Of a stretch of 64,000 nt of DNA, positions 44,574 through 55,511 are shown in pieces (within the stretch, counting starts at the first letter, position 1; every line of letters begins with the position of its first letter). This stretch comes from Thinopyrum elongatum. Lineage: Eukaryota; Streptophyta; Magnoliopsida; Poales; Poaceae. The position numbers and the translations under genes were made by a program. The stretch is taken from the NCBI GenBank assembly GCA_011799875.1, contig CM022298.1, positions 287,218,395 through 287,282,394 of the forward strand. The letters run 5' to 3'. The notes under the pieces are model-generated. The model was not told the origin of the DNA, searched no databases, and saw only the letters and a program-made list of their open reading frames with translations.

Positions 44574-45920
44574 TAAAAGGATCGAGATGGACCTAGCGGG
44601 GGGTGAATAGGTACAATTACAAATTTTAATTGTTACTTAGCAATTTTAGGCAATAATGCGGAATATGAAAGTGAGCCTAACAATTGCAAGTATGATGCTA
44701 AGAGCTAAGCAAGGTAAACAAGTAACACAAGTATGTGAGTAAGCAAGTACAATATGATATAAGTAAAGACTAAGAGACAAGTAACCACAAGTAGGAAGTT
44801 AGGGTTAGGAATAACCGCAACGCCGAGAGACGAGGATGTATGCCGATGTTCACCTCCTTGGAGGGAAGCTACGTCACCGTTACAGAGGTGGATGTTACCA
44901 CGAAGGCACACCAACGCCACGAAGGCTCACCCTATTCTCCCTTTGAGACAACACCACAAAGGCATTTCTCAACCAATAGTGGTAGACCTTGGGGTGGTCT
45001 CCAAACCCTCACAAACTTTTCGGGGGAAATCACAATGGTTGATTCCTCGCCGTAGCACTCCTACCGCCTAGGAGTCTCCAACCTCCAAGAGTAACAAGAT
45101 GCACCACAAAAACAAGGGGAAATCAACTTTCACTTTGGTGAATGTGTAGATCGAGCACTTCTCCTTCGCTCCCCAAAAGATCAAGAGCTTTGGGTGGCTA
45201 AGGAGGAAGATCTCCAAGAAATCGAGGTCTGAAAATGGAGGTGAGAGAAATGGAGTCGTCACCTTCTTCGTGAGGAAGAAGAAGACTATTTATAGGTGGG
45301 GACGGAATCTGGCCGTTGGAGGCAGATTTCTGCTTATCCCGGAAGTTCCGATCACGCACGAAAGTTCCAGACCCCAGAAGTTCCAGCCAAGTTCCGACCA
45401 GGTTCCGGGCTACACAGAGAGTTTGCATCCACTCTGTAGTACCCCGGAAGCTGTTAGAATAGGGGACGGAAGTTCCGGCCAGGGTCCAGCAAGGTTCCGG
45501 GCTACACAGAGAGTTTGCACAAAAGAGCAGTTTCTCTGGGTGGCCCAAAATCTTCCCAGACCCCTCCCAGACCTTCCAGTCCCCGAACGTTCCGGCCGTC
45601 CCGGAAGTTCCGGCCTGAACAGAAGCTTTTCTCTGTGAGATTTTTTAGATCATGTGAGAGGAGAAGTTGATTCCCAGATGTTTTTATGATGCACCCCCTC
45701 TTAATAGTGCGGCAACCCTAAGGACTCAAGAAATAAGAAAACACTATGGTACTCCGCTTTTCTTGGGCACTCCGCTTTTCCTTTTTCTGATAGGAGGGGA
45801 AATAACCATCCATGCTTCACTTTAATTTAATCGGTGCTGTTTACACTAGAGCATGTGGTTAGAAACACAAATGAAGTTGTCATAGATGTCAAAACAATTT
45901 AGTGCAACCATGCACTTTCA
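44574..45920 (-). repeat. 5' LTR of element B (1347 bp)
   Basis: Minus-strand start TGAAAGTGCATGG at 45920. The inner end reads CCTTTTA where the other copy has CCTTTCA, one C-to-T change at the terminal CA. Several GGAAGTTCC sites are mutated relative to the 3' LTR; exact ones remain at 45341, 45468 and 45603. TATAAATA lies near 45290. Confidence 0.92.
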
Positions 45921-47954
45921 AATGTGGAGGAGGAAATCCTCTATCCATATGGCCCGGTATGTGGCTCCGTCATATGGTTCAATGTTCACGGGCTTGAAGC
46001 CTTCTGGGAATTGGTGTTGCATTACCCTCTCTTTGAAGCATAGGGGGTGTGCGGCGCCCCGAGCTCGGGCTACGTCGTGTTGGAGGTCTTCGGCCAGCCG
46101 AGTCCGCTGCTACTCCCGGACTCTATCATTTCGGTTCGGCCAATCGTAATATTCCTCCCGGCGAGTGGGCGGGTATTCCCTGGGTCCGTAGATGGACCTA
46201 GTACGGCCTCCTCAAGCATCTAGATCATGATGGAGGTCATACTCGTAGGTGGGCCGCACTTGATCCTTGTCGTAACGGCGAGGTGGGGTGGCGGGGTGTT
46301 CGGCCTCGTCAGCTTCTCTGTCCCGCCCTCTAGGGGGCGGTCCGACTATTTGGCGCGTGTGTATGTCGGACGTGTTGGCTCTACGGCCTCGCCATCGAAT
46401 TGCGGCAGCAACCTTCGCTTGGGATAACTTTTGATTGGCTATTCGCGACCGTACCCTTCTTCGGCGGCTAGGACTTTGGTCCATCGATCGTTGAGGGTGT
46501 CCTGTCCGGCCTTGATTCTGCACTTTTGTTTCTTCAGGCTGCAGGCGGTGGCTAGAAGCCTCCGTTTGAGCTGTTCATGCTCCAGCGGATCTTCGGGGAC
46601 GATGAAATCGTCATCCCTGAGACTGGCCTCTTCTTCGAAGAGTGGGAGGTAGTTACTGTCTTCGGAGTCATCCGGGTTTTCTTGGTTGAGCGGGTCCTCC
46701 TGCCCCGCGGGGTCATCCTGATGATGTTCATTGGCTGCGGCTCCGACGAGGTCATCCGTATTATTTGCGGTGCCATTCTCTGCAGAGTCCATGTTGCTCG
46801 CATGGCTTCGATGTGGCTTTGATCGACGACGTTGTCTTCGGCGTTTGGGCGGCTCATCTCCGAGCTTGTCTCGGTCCTGATTGGGAGTGCCATCGCCATC
46901 CTTGGGGGTGTCCACCATGTAAATATCGTAGGTGGACGTGGCTGACCAGCGGCCGGTGACGGGGAGGGGGGGGGCGACATCGGTGTTAGTCGTGGCTCCG
47001 CCATCCTCATCCATGTATTCGGCGTTTTCTGAATTATAATCTAGATATCGATTAAATCATCGACAGTGGATACCAAGTGGGTGGTGGGTGGGACGTAAAA
47101 TTCCCTGTGGTACGCCTCGAAGGGTTGATCATTGTGGGTAAAGGGCAGGTCCTCCTGGATGGTCATTTTCTGGATTTGGTCTAGCGCCTCGTTTAACATA
47201 GCGAGGGTTGCCGGATTCGAGGGCTCTAGGCCAAATTCCGTTGTAACGAGGTGGGGGGTAGTCAGTGCCCTGGCCGGTCCTTGGTTTCCACAGGTCGAGC
47301 TAAGCTCGGGGTGCGGTGCCGAATCCTTGAGGGGGTCGGATTGTCACTAGAGATCAAGGACGGGCCTTGGTTTTTGTGTGTGGTTTCCACGCCGGGGTTC
47401 CAGATCGAGCTGCTTCGGGCCGGGGGTGACCCCTGGCCATTGGCTGCCGCTTCATCATAAGGGCTCAAGGCCAGAGGAGTGTTGTAAAGGAAAGGTTCGG
47501 CCGAGATTGACTCTTGGCTTCCGCCTCCTGATTCTGCCTCGAAGGCTGAGGATAGACCCTCCGCAGACATGATGGATCCGGCCGAAGGTGGAGTCTGGTC
47601 CTCGCTTGAAGCGGAGCCTTCCTGGCTCGAAGTTGTTCGAAGGGCGGGGGCCGATCTGTAGATCTGATCGGAGGGAGACTCCAGAGCGGGCATGGCGAGG
47701 TCTGCGAGGGTGCGGAAGGGGGTAGTGAATCCGGCGAAGACCAGATCGCCCTGCGTGTTCGCAACGTATTCCAGATTACCGAATCGAATTCGGTGTTCAG
47801 GAGCGAAGTTGTCAATCTGATCCAAACGACCAGTCGGGTCGGCGTGCAGTACGATGCTGCTGAACGCAAAGAGTTGTCCAGGTATGAAGAAGTCCCCGGA
47901 TCCGATGCCTTCTCCTATGATCAGGCTAGCCATCGATCCTTTGGGTGACCCCAC
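45921..47954 (-). pseudogene. Element C gag, N-terminal half, broken
   Basis: Minus-strand gypsy gag start. ATG at 47954 (MGSPKGSMASLIIGEG) lies about 27 bases after the LTR and encodes an extended N-terminus to 47262. A second frame (47014-46439; GRWSATSTYDIYMVDTP, PKRRRQRRRSKP, a coiled LKRRLLATACSLKKQK) and a third (46523-46212, RRRRVRSRIANQKL) follow. The last about 100 codons to 45921 approach the capsid core (IEDFLLH) where B is inserted. Several shifts and stops disrupt it. The highly charged middle is typical of this gypsy group. Confidence 0.7.
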
Positions 47955-47980
47955 AGCGGACCTCTCAATGAAAGCACCAA

Positions 47981-48430
47981 TGTCGGTGTCAAAACCAGCA
48001 GACCTCGGGGTAGGGGGTCCCGAGCTATGGATCTGAGATTGATGGGGAACAAGGGACGATGAACACGGTGTTTACCCAGGTTCGGGCCCTCTCGAAGAGG
48101 TAATACCCTACGTCTTGCTTGATTGTATTGGATGTATAGTATGGTTACAGAGTAGATCTACCTCGAGATCAGCATGTGCTAAACCCTAAGGTGATGAGGC
48201 AATGAATATATCTCTCTCCCTAAAGACTACAACCCTCGGTTTATATAGACACCGGTAGGGTTAGGGTTACCGGAGATAGATTACAATAAGGAGAAAAGAG
48301 ATTCTGCCTATCCTTGACTTGGAGGGCACACCACGGCTTCATAGATCTCCTGTCGCTATGCGGCTTCACCAGCCCGGCCCGTATTCAATGGGCCGGCGCC
48401 CCGAGGACCCCTTAGTCCATAACTCCCTCA
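47981..48430 (-). repeat. 5' LTR of element C (450 bp)
   Basis: On the minus strand it starts TGAGGGAGTTATGG at 48430 and ends TTTTGACACCGACA at 47981, followed by TTGGTGCTTTCATTGAGAG, the primer-site region. GTTTATATAGACACCGG (plus 48239-48255) contains the TATA box (TCTATATAAAC on minus). Confidence 0.88.
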
Positions 48431-48804
48431 CCTAATTTTTCAGAATGTTTGGAGTTAAAGAAGTATGAATCTTCTTTCATCCTTTATAGACTGTTCTGTT
48501 TAGATAGATTGATGTTATGTTTGCATTGTTTGCACATGTTTGCTTGTTTAATGATTATATTTGCGGATAGGATTATTAAATATGCAGAGGCATTTAGTAT
48601 GCAATGTTAAATCTTAATTTTTAGTGATTTGTTACAGTAGAGAATGATAAGGTTTTGCATTGATTTATACTAACTTATCTCACGAGTTCTTGTTGAGTTT
48701 TGTGTGGATGAAGTTTTTGAGATTTAGGGAAACCGTAATATGAGAGGAATTAAGGAGACACAAAAGCTCAAGCTTGGGGATGCCAAGGCATATCAAGATA
48801 ATAT

Positions 48805-50157
48805 TGTTGGAGATATGCCCTAGAGGCAATCATGTGATGATGATATTTCCCTATGTATTCATGAGTCCTTTGTATTGTCCTTGAACATCATCAATGATAT
48901 GTATCAATAAGTATGTGACTTGTTTGTGGAACTATGTATTGTATGATGATCGTTCTAATGGTCCCTAGTTGATAAGGTTATGCGGACACATATCCTTGAC
49001 TAGTATACGACTTGGTTGATGACTATGTTTCACAAGTCATGTGCATGGAGATGCTAAACCGATAGTATGGACTCGGGGATGGAGATCATCGAGTCGGACA
49101 GACCCACTTTGAGACGCAACAAGATATCATCATCTGTTAGTCTCAAGTACAATGTCTATGCCATGTCCTAGACCTGAGGTCCTCGCATGTTCTCGGGATG
49201 AGGATCGACTCACTTAGGGTCTATCAAATGCTACTCCATAACTGGGTAGTTATAAAGGTAGCTTTCGGGTGAGTCGTGAGACATGGATGACCAAGATGGG
49301 ATTTGCCCCTCCTATTTGGAGAGATATTCTCTGGTCCCTCTCGAGTGATCAGATTCGGAAAGCATGGCCATGCGACTTGGGTTAAGTGTTAACCCAGTTC
49401 AGGAATCTGTATCACGATGTCGAGAAGAGAGGTCGAGCTACCACAAGGGTGACAAGTACTCGCCTTGAGCTCGACAACATATATCATGAGGCAAAAGGAA
49501 TGTTACATATGACACATTGTCGAGGTTCATCAAATGACTTTACGCACACATGGGAGTTTGCATGTTCTGCTAGGAGCCGCTACCAAATATTGACTCTGCT
49601 CGTGTCCATGTGTAGGTGAACCTATAGGGTCGAACACTTAATGGGATGCAACCCATTCGAATTGGATCTGAGTGGAAAATGGATGTAGCATCCTAGTGGG
49701 CTCAAGTGTTGAGCCCACCTTGGAGGCCTATATAAAGGGAAGTGGGTGCACCACTTAGGGTTGATCTTTTGCCACCCTGGACAGCCGCCGCCGCCACTCC
49801 CTGTGCACATGTCGTGCGACCGGACCTAGTAGTCCGCCACCCGATGCTGCACCCCGCACACGTGGATACCTTGGAGGCATCGCACTTGCGGTGCTCGGAC
49901 GAACCGTTCGAGGGATCCGCAAGGAACCGTTCATGGGAGATCACCGTTCGCGGGTCTTCACTATTGGCGGGAGTTCGGTGACGCGAGAGAGACGCCCCGG
50001 GAGATCAATTACACGTGTTACCAACTCTACTTCCGCTGCGGTGACTACGCGTCTAGTGGTAAACCCGATCCCGTGATCTATTTCCAGCAGCATGATCTTG
50101 GGTGCGCTGTAGAAATTTTTTATTTGGCGCTAGTGTAGCGTACCGCGTGTTCCTACA
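48805..50157 (+). mobile_element. Solo LTR, copia-type (1353 bp)
   Basis: It starts TGTTGGAGATATGCCCTAG and ends GCGTGTTCCTACA, flanked by AATAT and AATTT (one mismatch). The start resembles the Angela/WIS/BARE group, which share TGTTGGAAATATGCCC. No internal region or second LTR is present, indicating recombination between LTRs. TATATAAAGG at 49730-49739 is a likely TATA box. Small open frames within it are not genes. Confidence 0.8.
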
Positions 50158-51284
50158 AATTTCCAAGAAGTCTCAAGCATCTAAGCTTGGGGATGCCCCG
50201 GTAGGCATCCCACCTTTCTTCATCAACAACTATCGGTTAGTCTCGATTGAGCCTAAGTTTTTGCTTCTTCACATCCGTTTTGCTATTCTTGGAATGTCAT
50301 TTTATTTTGTTTTCTTATCTGTTTGAATAAAATACTTAAGATCTGAAATTTTTAAATGAGAGAGAGTCCTCACATAGCTACCTATTTACTTAACTACTCA
50401 TTTGATCTTCACTTATATCTTTTTGGAGTAGTTTGTCATTTACTCTTGTGCTTCAGTTATATCCTATGAGTAAATTGTTGAATGAATTGAATATCATAAA
50501 TATGAAATTATATGTGCTTCATACACTTGTCTCATGCCTAGTAGTAGTTTCACATTGGGTTTATGAAGTAAAATCTATTGAAGTTTCATAGTTACAATAA
50601 TGGTCATACTAGCAATTCATGAAAGATAGTTTATGAAAGAGAACTTTCACGTGCTAAGCGAGTTATCTTCAAACTTGAGAAAATTAGTTGAAGTTGGACA
50701 AGGAAGACAACATAATGAGTTATGGTTGTGTATATTTGCATCGAAGTTATATTGTTATGAATCCTCCAACATGTGGTGCTTGTTTAGAATCTTTTGCTAG
50801 CCAAAATTTCTGTACTAAGCGGGAATACTGCTTGTGCATCCAAAATCCTTGAGCCAAGTTTCTTCCATGAGTGTCCACCATATCTGCCTATATATGGTAT
50901 TATTCTGCCGTTCCAAGTAAATTTGCATGTGCCATCTCCAAATCTTCAAATAAACATTTGTTTTGTGTGTCTGTACTGCTCATGGAGCAAATGGGGGTGG
51001 TCGATATCTTCCATGCTAAGCGGGTTATTCTCACAATGAGTGTTTATTTGCTTGTCATTGCACGAGAGAGGCTGGTAATTGGGATGCCCAGTCCTGTAAT
51101 CAAAATGAAAAAAATATAATGAAACAAACTCCCCCGAAAAGTTGATTGTATGGAGGGCACTCAAGGATTCGACTAGCCATGGCTTGTGTTGGAATGGTTG
51201 AGTGGAAGTAAACTTTACCTTTCCGCTTGGGAACTGCCGATAATGTGTTTAGCATGGAAGATATTGAGAATTCTCGATCGTGAT

Positions 51285-52281
51285 TGTCGGTGTACTAGAA
51301 TAGGGGTGCCCTAGTACCCTGTACTTGTGCACGGGCAGTAGCAGCATCCCGCGGCCAGGCTTACGGGAGGACAGCCAGAGAGAAGCTCAAGATTATTAAG
51401 CCATTCAAGAACAAAGTATACAAAGCAAGAGTCAAGGCCCCGGCAAGAGGAGCTTGCCGGAAGGGACAGTTGAGGCCCAGCCTGAGGTTTGCTGTAGCAG
51501 AGTACTTGCCGCGGCAAGGTACTTGCCCCGGCAAGTCATTGGCTGCGGCAAGATAGCAGCTGCGGCAAGGTACTTGCCCCGGCAAGTTACCTTGCGCGGC
51601 AAGCTATTGGTTGCGGCAAGCTATCAAGTGCGGCAAGGTCTTGCCGCGGCAAGCGTTACTGTACCACTGTGCTACTGTGCTACTGCTCCAGTGCCTCTGC
51701 CAGCGTGGCGCTCTGGGTCCTTCCAAGCGTGTGTGGCAGGGCACTGTGTAGACGGCGGTGCTCTGTAGCTAGCGGTGCAGGAGCAGGTGGGATAGGCTTT
51801 TCCCACGTCCAAGACGTCCAGATACATGTATCTGGACAGCTAAGGCATGGGCATTTAATGCCCTTGGCCCCTGCCGTCAGTGGTAGGTAGGACATGTCAT
51901 CCTAGTAATGATGGCCTTACTGTAGCAACTTTCCACCTCTGCCTTTACTGTTTGCCACCTGTTGGTGACCCCTTTGTGCGTATAAAAGGAGGCCCATAGG
52001 CAACGTGGAGGGGGGTTAGGAACTCGGAGATTGAGAACTCCAGTATTGTACGCAGCTGCTCTGTACTGTAGCGCTTCTGGAGCTAGAACAATCATCCAGA
52101 TAATACACCAAAAAGCAGGAGTAGGGTTTTACGCATCCGTGCGGCCCGAACCTGGGTAAATCTCTCGTGTGCGCTATCGTGTTCTTCGCTAGATCTGCTC
52201 TTCGTGCGACCGTCTCTCCCTGCCGAACGTAAAGGGGTCCTTCCCTGGGTCCCATAGGTGATCGTGGATTCGTCCCCGACA
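51285..52281 (+). mobile_element. Solo LTR with perfect TSD (997 bp)
   Basis: It starts TGTCGGTGTACTAGAATAGG and ends GATTCGTCCCCGACA, with a perfect GTGAT duplication (51280-51284, 52282-52286). TATAAAA at 51981-51987 and a 3' segment (GTAGGGTTTTACGCATCC) like that of element N's LTR suggest a plus-strand gypsy. It carries an array of CTTGCC-NN-GGCAAG palindromes at 51505-51653. Confidence 0.9.
51505..51653 (+). promoter_or_regulatory. CTTGCC-NN-GGCAAG palindrome array
   Basis: Full sites at 51505, 51522, 51573 and 51640 (CTTGCCGCGGCAAG or CTTGCCCCGGCAAG) and a near site at 51591, interspersed with at least five TGCGGCAAG half sites, all upstream of the TATA box at 51981. It is a third LTR family in this window with its own palindrome array. 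Confidence 0.6.
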
Positions 52282-52968
52282 GTGATGTTGACAGGAAAGC
52301 CACACCACTCAAAATTTATTCATATCTCTATTTTAAGAAATGAGCTTTGGCACCTCTACAAATCCATGCTTCCCTCTACGAAGGGCTTATCTTTTACTTT
52401 TTCTGTTAATTTTATTTTTGTTGATTCAATTTCTTATTTCAACCTATTCTCTAGTTGGTAAGCATCATGTGGTGGGACAAGAGCCAGGCACATATAGCCA
52501 TTCAAATATATTTGATCATGAATTATTATTGTTGACAATTATCACTATGATAAATAAGTTGGGAGGCGAAACATTAAGCCCCTATCTTTCTCTGTGTTTG
52601 ATGGATGCTATTTTTTCTAAAAATATACGTTGAGTATTAGCAATCATAGAAGACTATACGATAATTGAGTATGTGGAGCTCTTACTTAGACTTTGTTGAA
52701 AATAAGATGCATTGAAATTGTTTGGTGACTACGAACATAGGTTGTTATGTTTCAAGAGAATGCATTGTTTGAACCATAACATGTGAATGGATTGCTACTT
52801 TACCATGATGAGTTTTTTATGAGAAAGAGTTGTTGTTATGATGCTAGGAAAAGTGATTGAAATTATCATTGATCAAACTTATGCACTGTGCTAGCATTCA
52901 CACTTCATAAATTATTTCTTTTATCATTTACCTACTCGAGGACGAGAAGGAATTACGCTTGGGGGTAC

Positions 52969-54624
52969 TGATACGTCTCCAACGTATCTATAATTTATGA
53001 AGTATTCATGCCATGTTTACAATAATTTTATATGGTTTTGGTGCACTTGTATATGAATTTTTATAATTTTCATGGACTAACATATTGACCTAGTGCCCAG
53101 TGCTAGTTGTTGTTTTCTACTTGTTTTTGGCTTTCCAGAAAATCCATATCAAATGAAGTCCAAATGCAGCAAAACTTTTTGATGATTTTTTTCGGAAGGA
53201 AGGGGGCCCAGGAGGCTTCGGGGGGGGGGGTACCAGAAGACGCATAGGGGCCCCACAAGGCACTAGGGCGCGCCCTAGTACCTTGTGGGCCCCCCTGTGG
53301 CCATACTTTGCATGATTCCAATGCTGAAAATTCTTATATATTCATAATCCCTCGAAAGTTAACCAAAAACTTCCACGCCGCCGCCGCAAGCCTTTGTACT
53401 GAAGAGATCCCATCTGGAGCCCTGTTCTGGCACCCTGTCGAAGGGCGAAATCATCACCGGAGGCCGTCTTCATCATCCCGGTGGTCTCCATGATGAGGAA
53501 GGAGTATTTCACCCTCGGGGCTGAGGGTATGTACCAGTAGCTATGTGTTTGATCTCTCTTTCTCGTGTTATTGATTTAGCACGATCTTGATGTACTGCGA
53601 GCTTTGTTAATATAGTCGGATCATATGGTGTTTTCCCCTCTCTCTATCTTGTTGTGATGAATTGAGTCTTTCCCTTTGAGGTTTCACTATTATCGGATTG
53701 AATATTATGGATTTGAGAACACTTGATGTATGTCTTGCATGTGGATACATGTGGTGATAATGGGGTGTTCTATTGATTCACTTGATATATGTTTTGGAAA
53801 TCAACTTGTGGATTCCCGCGGTGACATTGGGGTAAGCTATGCATAGAGGTTGATGCATGTTTTCGTCCTATTTTCTCCGGTAGAAACTTTGGAGTACTCT
53901 TTGAAGTTATTTGTGTTGGATTGAATATTATGAATCTGAAGTTGTTTGATGCATATCGAATAATCAACTCACGGATACATGTGGTGACATTGGAGTATCT
54001 AGGTGACATGAGAGGGTGTTGATGTGTATCATATGGTATTATTTTAGTACGAACTCTAGGGCTATTTGTGACACTTATAGGGATGGCTCAATAGATTGAT
54101 CAAAAAAGATAACTTTGAGCTGGTTTCGTACCCTACAACAATTGCATCTTATGTTCTCTGCTAGATAAGAACTTTGGAGTGACTCTTTATCGCACGTTGA
54201 GGGATTGTTATATGATTCAATTATGTTAGTACTATTGAGAGAATGCACTAGTGAAAGAATGAACCCTAGGCCTTGTTTCTAAGCATTGCAATACCGTTTG
54301 TGCTCACTTTTGTTACTTGCTACCTTGCTTTATATTTTCAGATTACAAAAACATATATCTACTATCTATACTACACTTGTATCACCATCTCTTTGCCTAA
54401 CTAGTGCACCTATACAATTTTCCATTGTATTGGGTGTCTTGGGGACACAAGAGATTTCTTGTATTTGATTGCAGGGTTGTTTGAGAGAGAATATCTTCAT
54501 CCTACGCCTCCCACGGATTGATAAACCTTAGGTCAACCACTTGAGGGAAAATTGCTACTGTCCTACAAAACTCTACGCTTGAAGGCCCAACACGAGTCTA
54601 CAAGAATAAGTTGTGTAGTAGACA
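52969..54624 (+). repeat. 3' LTR of element D (about 1656 bp)
   Basis: It starts TGATACGTCTCCAACGTATC after a polypurine tract and ends GTGTAGTAGACA. No primer site follows, so it is a 3' LTR. It contains a 46-bp near-perfect palindrome at 53248-53293 centred on GCGC. The right end is inferred from the break where element E begins. Confidence 0.7.
53248..53293. repeat. 46-bp near-perfect palindrome in D's LTR
   Basis: Two 23-base arms (each containing CACAAGG and ACTAGGGCG or complement) meet at 53270/53271 with no spacer and about two mismatches. RNA across it would form a long hairpin. Confidence 0.85.
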
Positions 54625-54628
54625 TAAG

Positions 54629-55511
54629 TGTCATGTCCCTTTCTGTCACTGGGATTGAACACCGCAAGATTGAACCCATCACAAAGCACCTCTCCCACTG
54701 CAAGAAAAATCAATCTACTTGGCCAAACTAAACTGATAGATCGAAGAGAAATACAATGCTATAATAATCATGCATAAAATAATTCAGAGAAGACTCAATT
54801 AATATTCATGAATAATCTGGTCATAAAGCCACAATTCATCGGATCCCAACAAACACACTGCAAAAGAAGATTACATCGAATAGAACTCCAAGAACATCGA
54901 GGAGAACATTGTATTGAATATCAAAGAGAGAGAAGAAGCCATCTAGCTACTAGATATGGACCCGTAGGTCTGTGGTAAACTACTCACACATAATCAGAAG
55001 GGCAGCAAGGATGATGTAGAAGCCCTCCGTGATCGATTCCCCCTCCGGCAGAGTGCCGAAAAAAGCCTCCAGATGGTATCACGGAAGAATAGAAACTTGC
55101 GGCTGCGAAAAAAGTGTTTCGGGTGGCTCTCTCATGTATTGGGAATATTTGGGAATTTATAGAGGTGGAATTAGGTCATGAGGTGCCACGAGGGGCCCAC
55201 AAGCCTGGGGGTGCCCCCCGGGGCGCGCCCCCTGAGCTTGTCACTTCCTCGTGACTCCTCAGGTCTTCTCCCAAACCTTGGTGGGTCCCTTCTGGTCCAG
55301 AAAAATTAATCCAAAGTTTTTCCTCTGTTTGGACTCTTTTTTATATTGATTTTCTAAAAAATCAAAAACAAGCAAAAACAGCAACTAGCACTGGGCACTA
55401 GGTTAATAGGTTAGTCCAAAAAATGATATATAATTGCATATAAAACATCCAAGATTGATACAATACTAGCATGGAACAATAAAAAAATATAGATTCGTTG
55501 GAGACTCATCA
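54629..55511 (-). repeat. 3' LTR of element E (883 bp)
   Basis: Plus-strand boundaries are TGTCATGTCCC...ACTCATCA; on the minus strand it starts TGATGAGTCTCCAACG at 55511. It is preceded on the minus strand by AAGCTTGGGGATAC, the family's polypurine tract. The left limit is taken from the TG after element D's LTR and is less certain. Confidence 0.65.

Larger units (their letters stand above)
33874..45920 (-). mobile_element. Element B: copia-type, full structure, minus strand
   Basis: Two LTRs (33874-35240 and 44574-45920), an iMet primer site, gag, pol and a downstream accessory gene are present in order on the minus strand, plus a polypurine tract. Flanks AATCT (33869-33873) and AATGT (45921-45925) fit a 5-bp target duplication with one change, and the host gag reading frame of element C resumes across the site. 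Large gag, long LTRs and an extra 3' gene resemble SIRE/Maximus-type copias; the lineage call is inference. Many inactivating mutations. Confidence 0.93.
31706..48430 (-). mobile_element. Element C: gypsy (Fatima-like), minus strand, interrupted
   Basis: Its 5' LTR is at 47981-48430 and gag and protease run leftwards. Element B is inserted within its gag (left part to 33873, right part from 45921). The left edge abuts the CACTA terminus at 31705, and neither RT, integrase nor a second LTR is seen, so C is truncated or was a gag-protease non-autonomous form. The LTR-to-primer junction (CCGACA then TTGGTGCTTTCATTGAGAG on the minus strand) is typical of Fatima-type Triticeae gypsies; the family name is from recognition only. 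Confidence 0.75.
48431..52968 (+). mobile_element. Element D: gypsy internal 3' region
   Basis: Non-coding AT-rich DNA leading into the 3' LTR at 52969, on the plus strand. Paired polypurine-like AAGCTTGGGGATGC motifs at 48770 and 50183 would lie about 60 bp apart without the solo LTR inserted between them. The same pair, inverted, lies at 62574 and 62630 in element F, so D, E and F are one family. The final ACGCTTGGGGGTAC (52955-52968) is the likely primer tract. Coding parts are outside or deleted. Confidence 0.65.

Noticed and set aside
44705..44920. 71-codon hydrophobic open frame (also at 34005-34211)
   Set aside because: It lies in both LTR copies of element B, varies between them in length and has no start context; likely chance.
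53211..53230. G-run as a quadruplex regulator
   Set aside because: A single homopolymer run in an LTR; could be a length-unstable or assembly-sensitive run and no regulatory context is visible.
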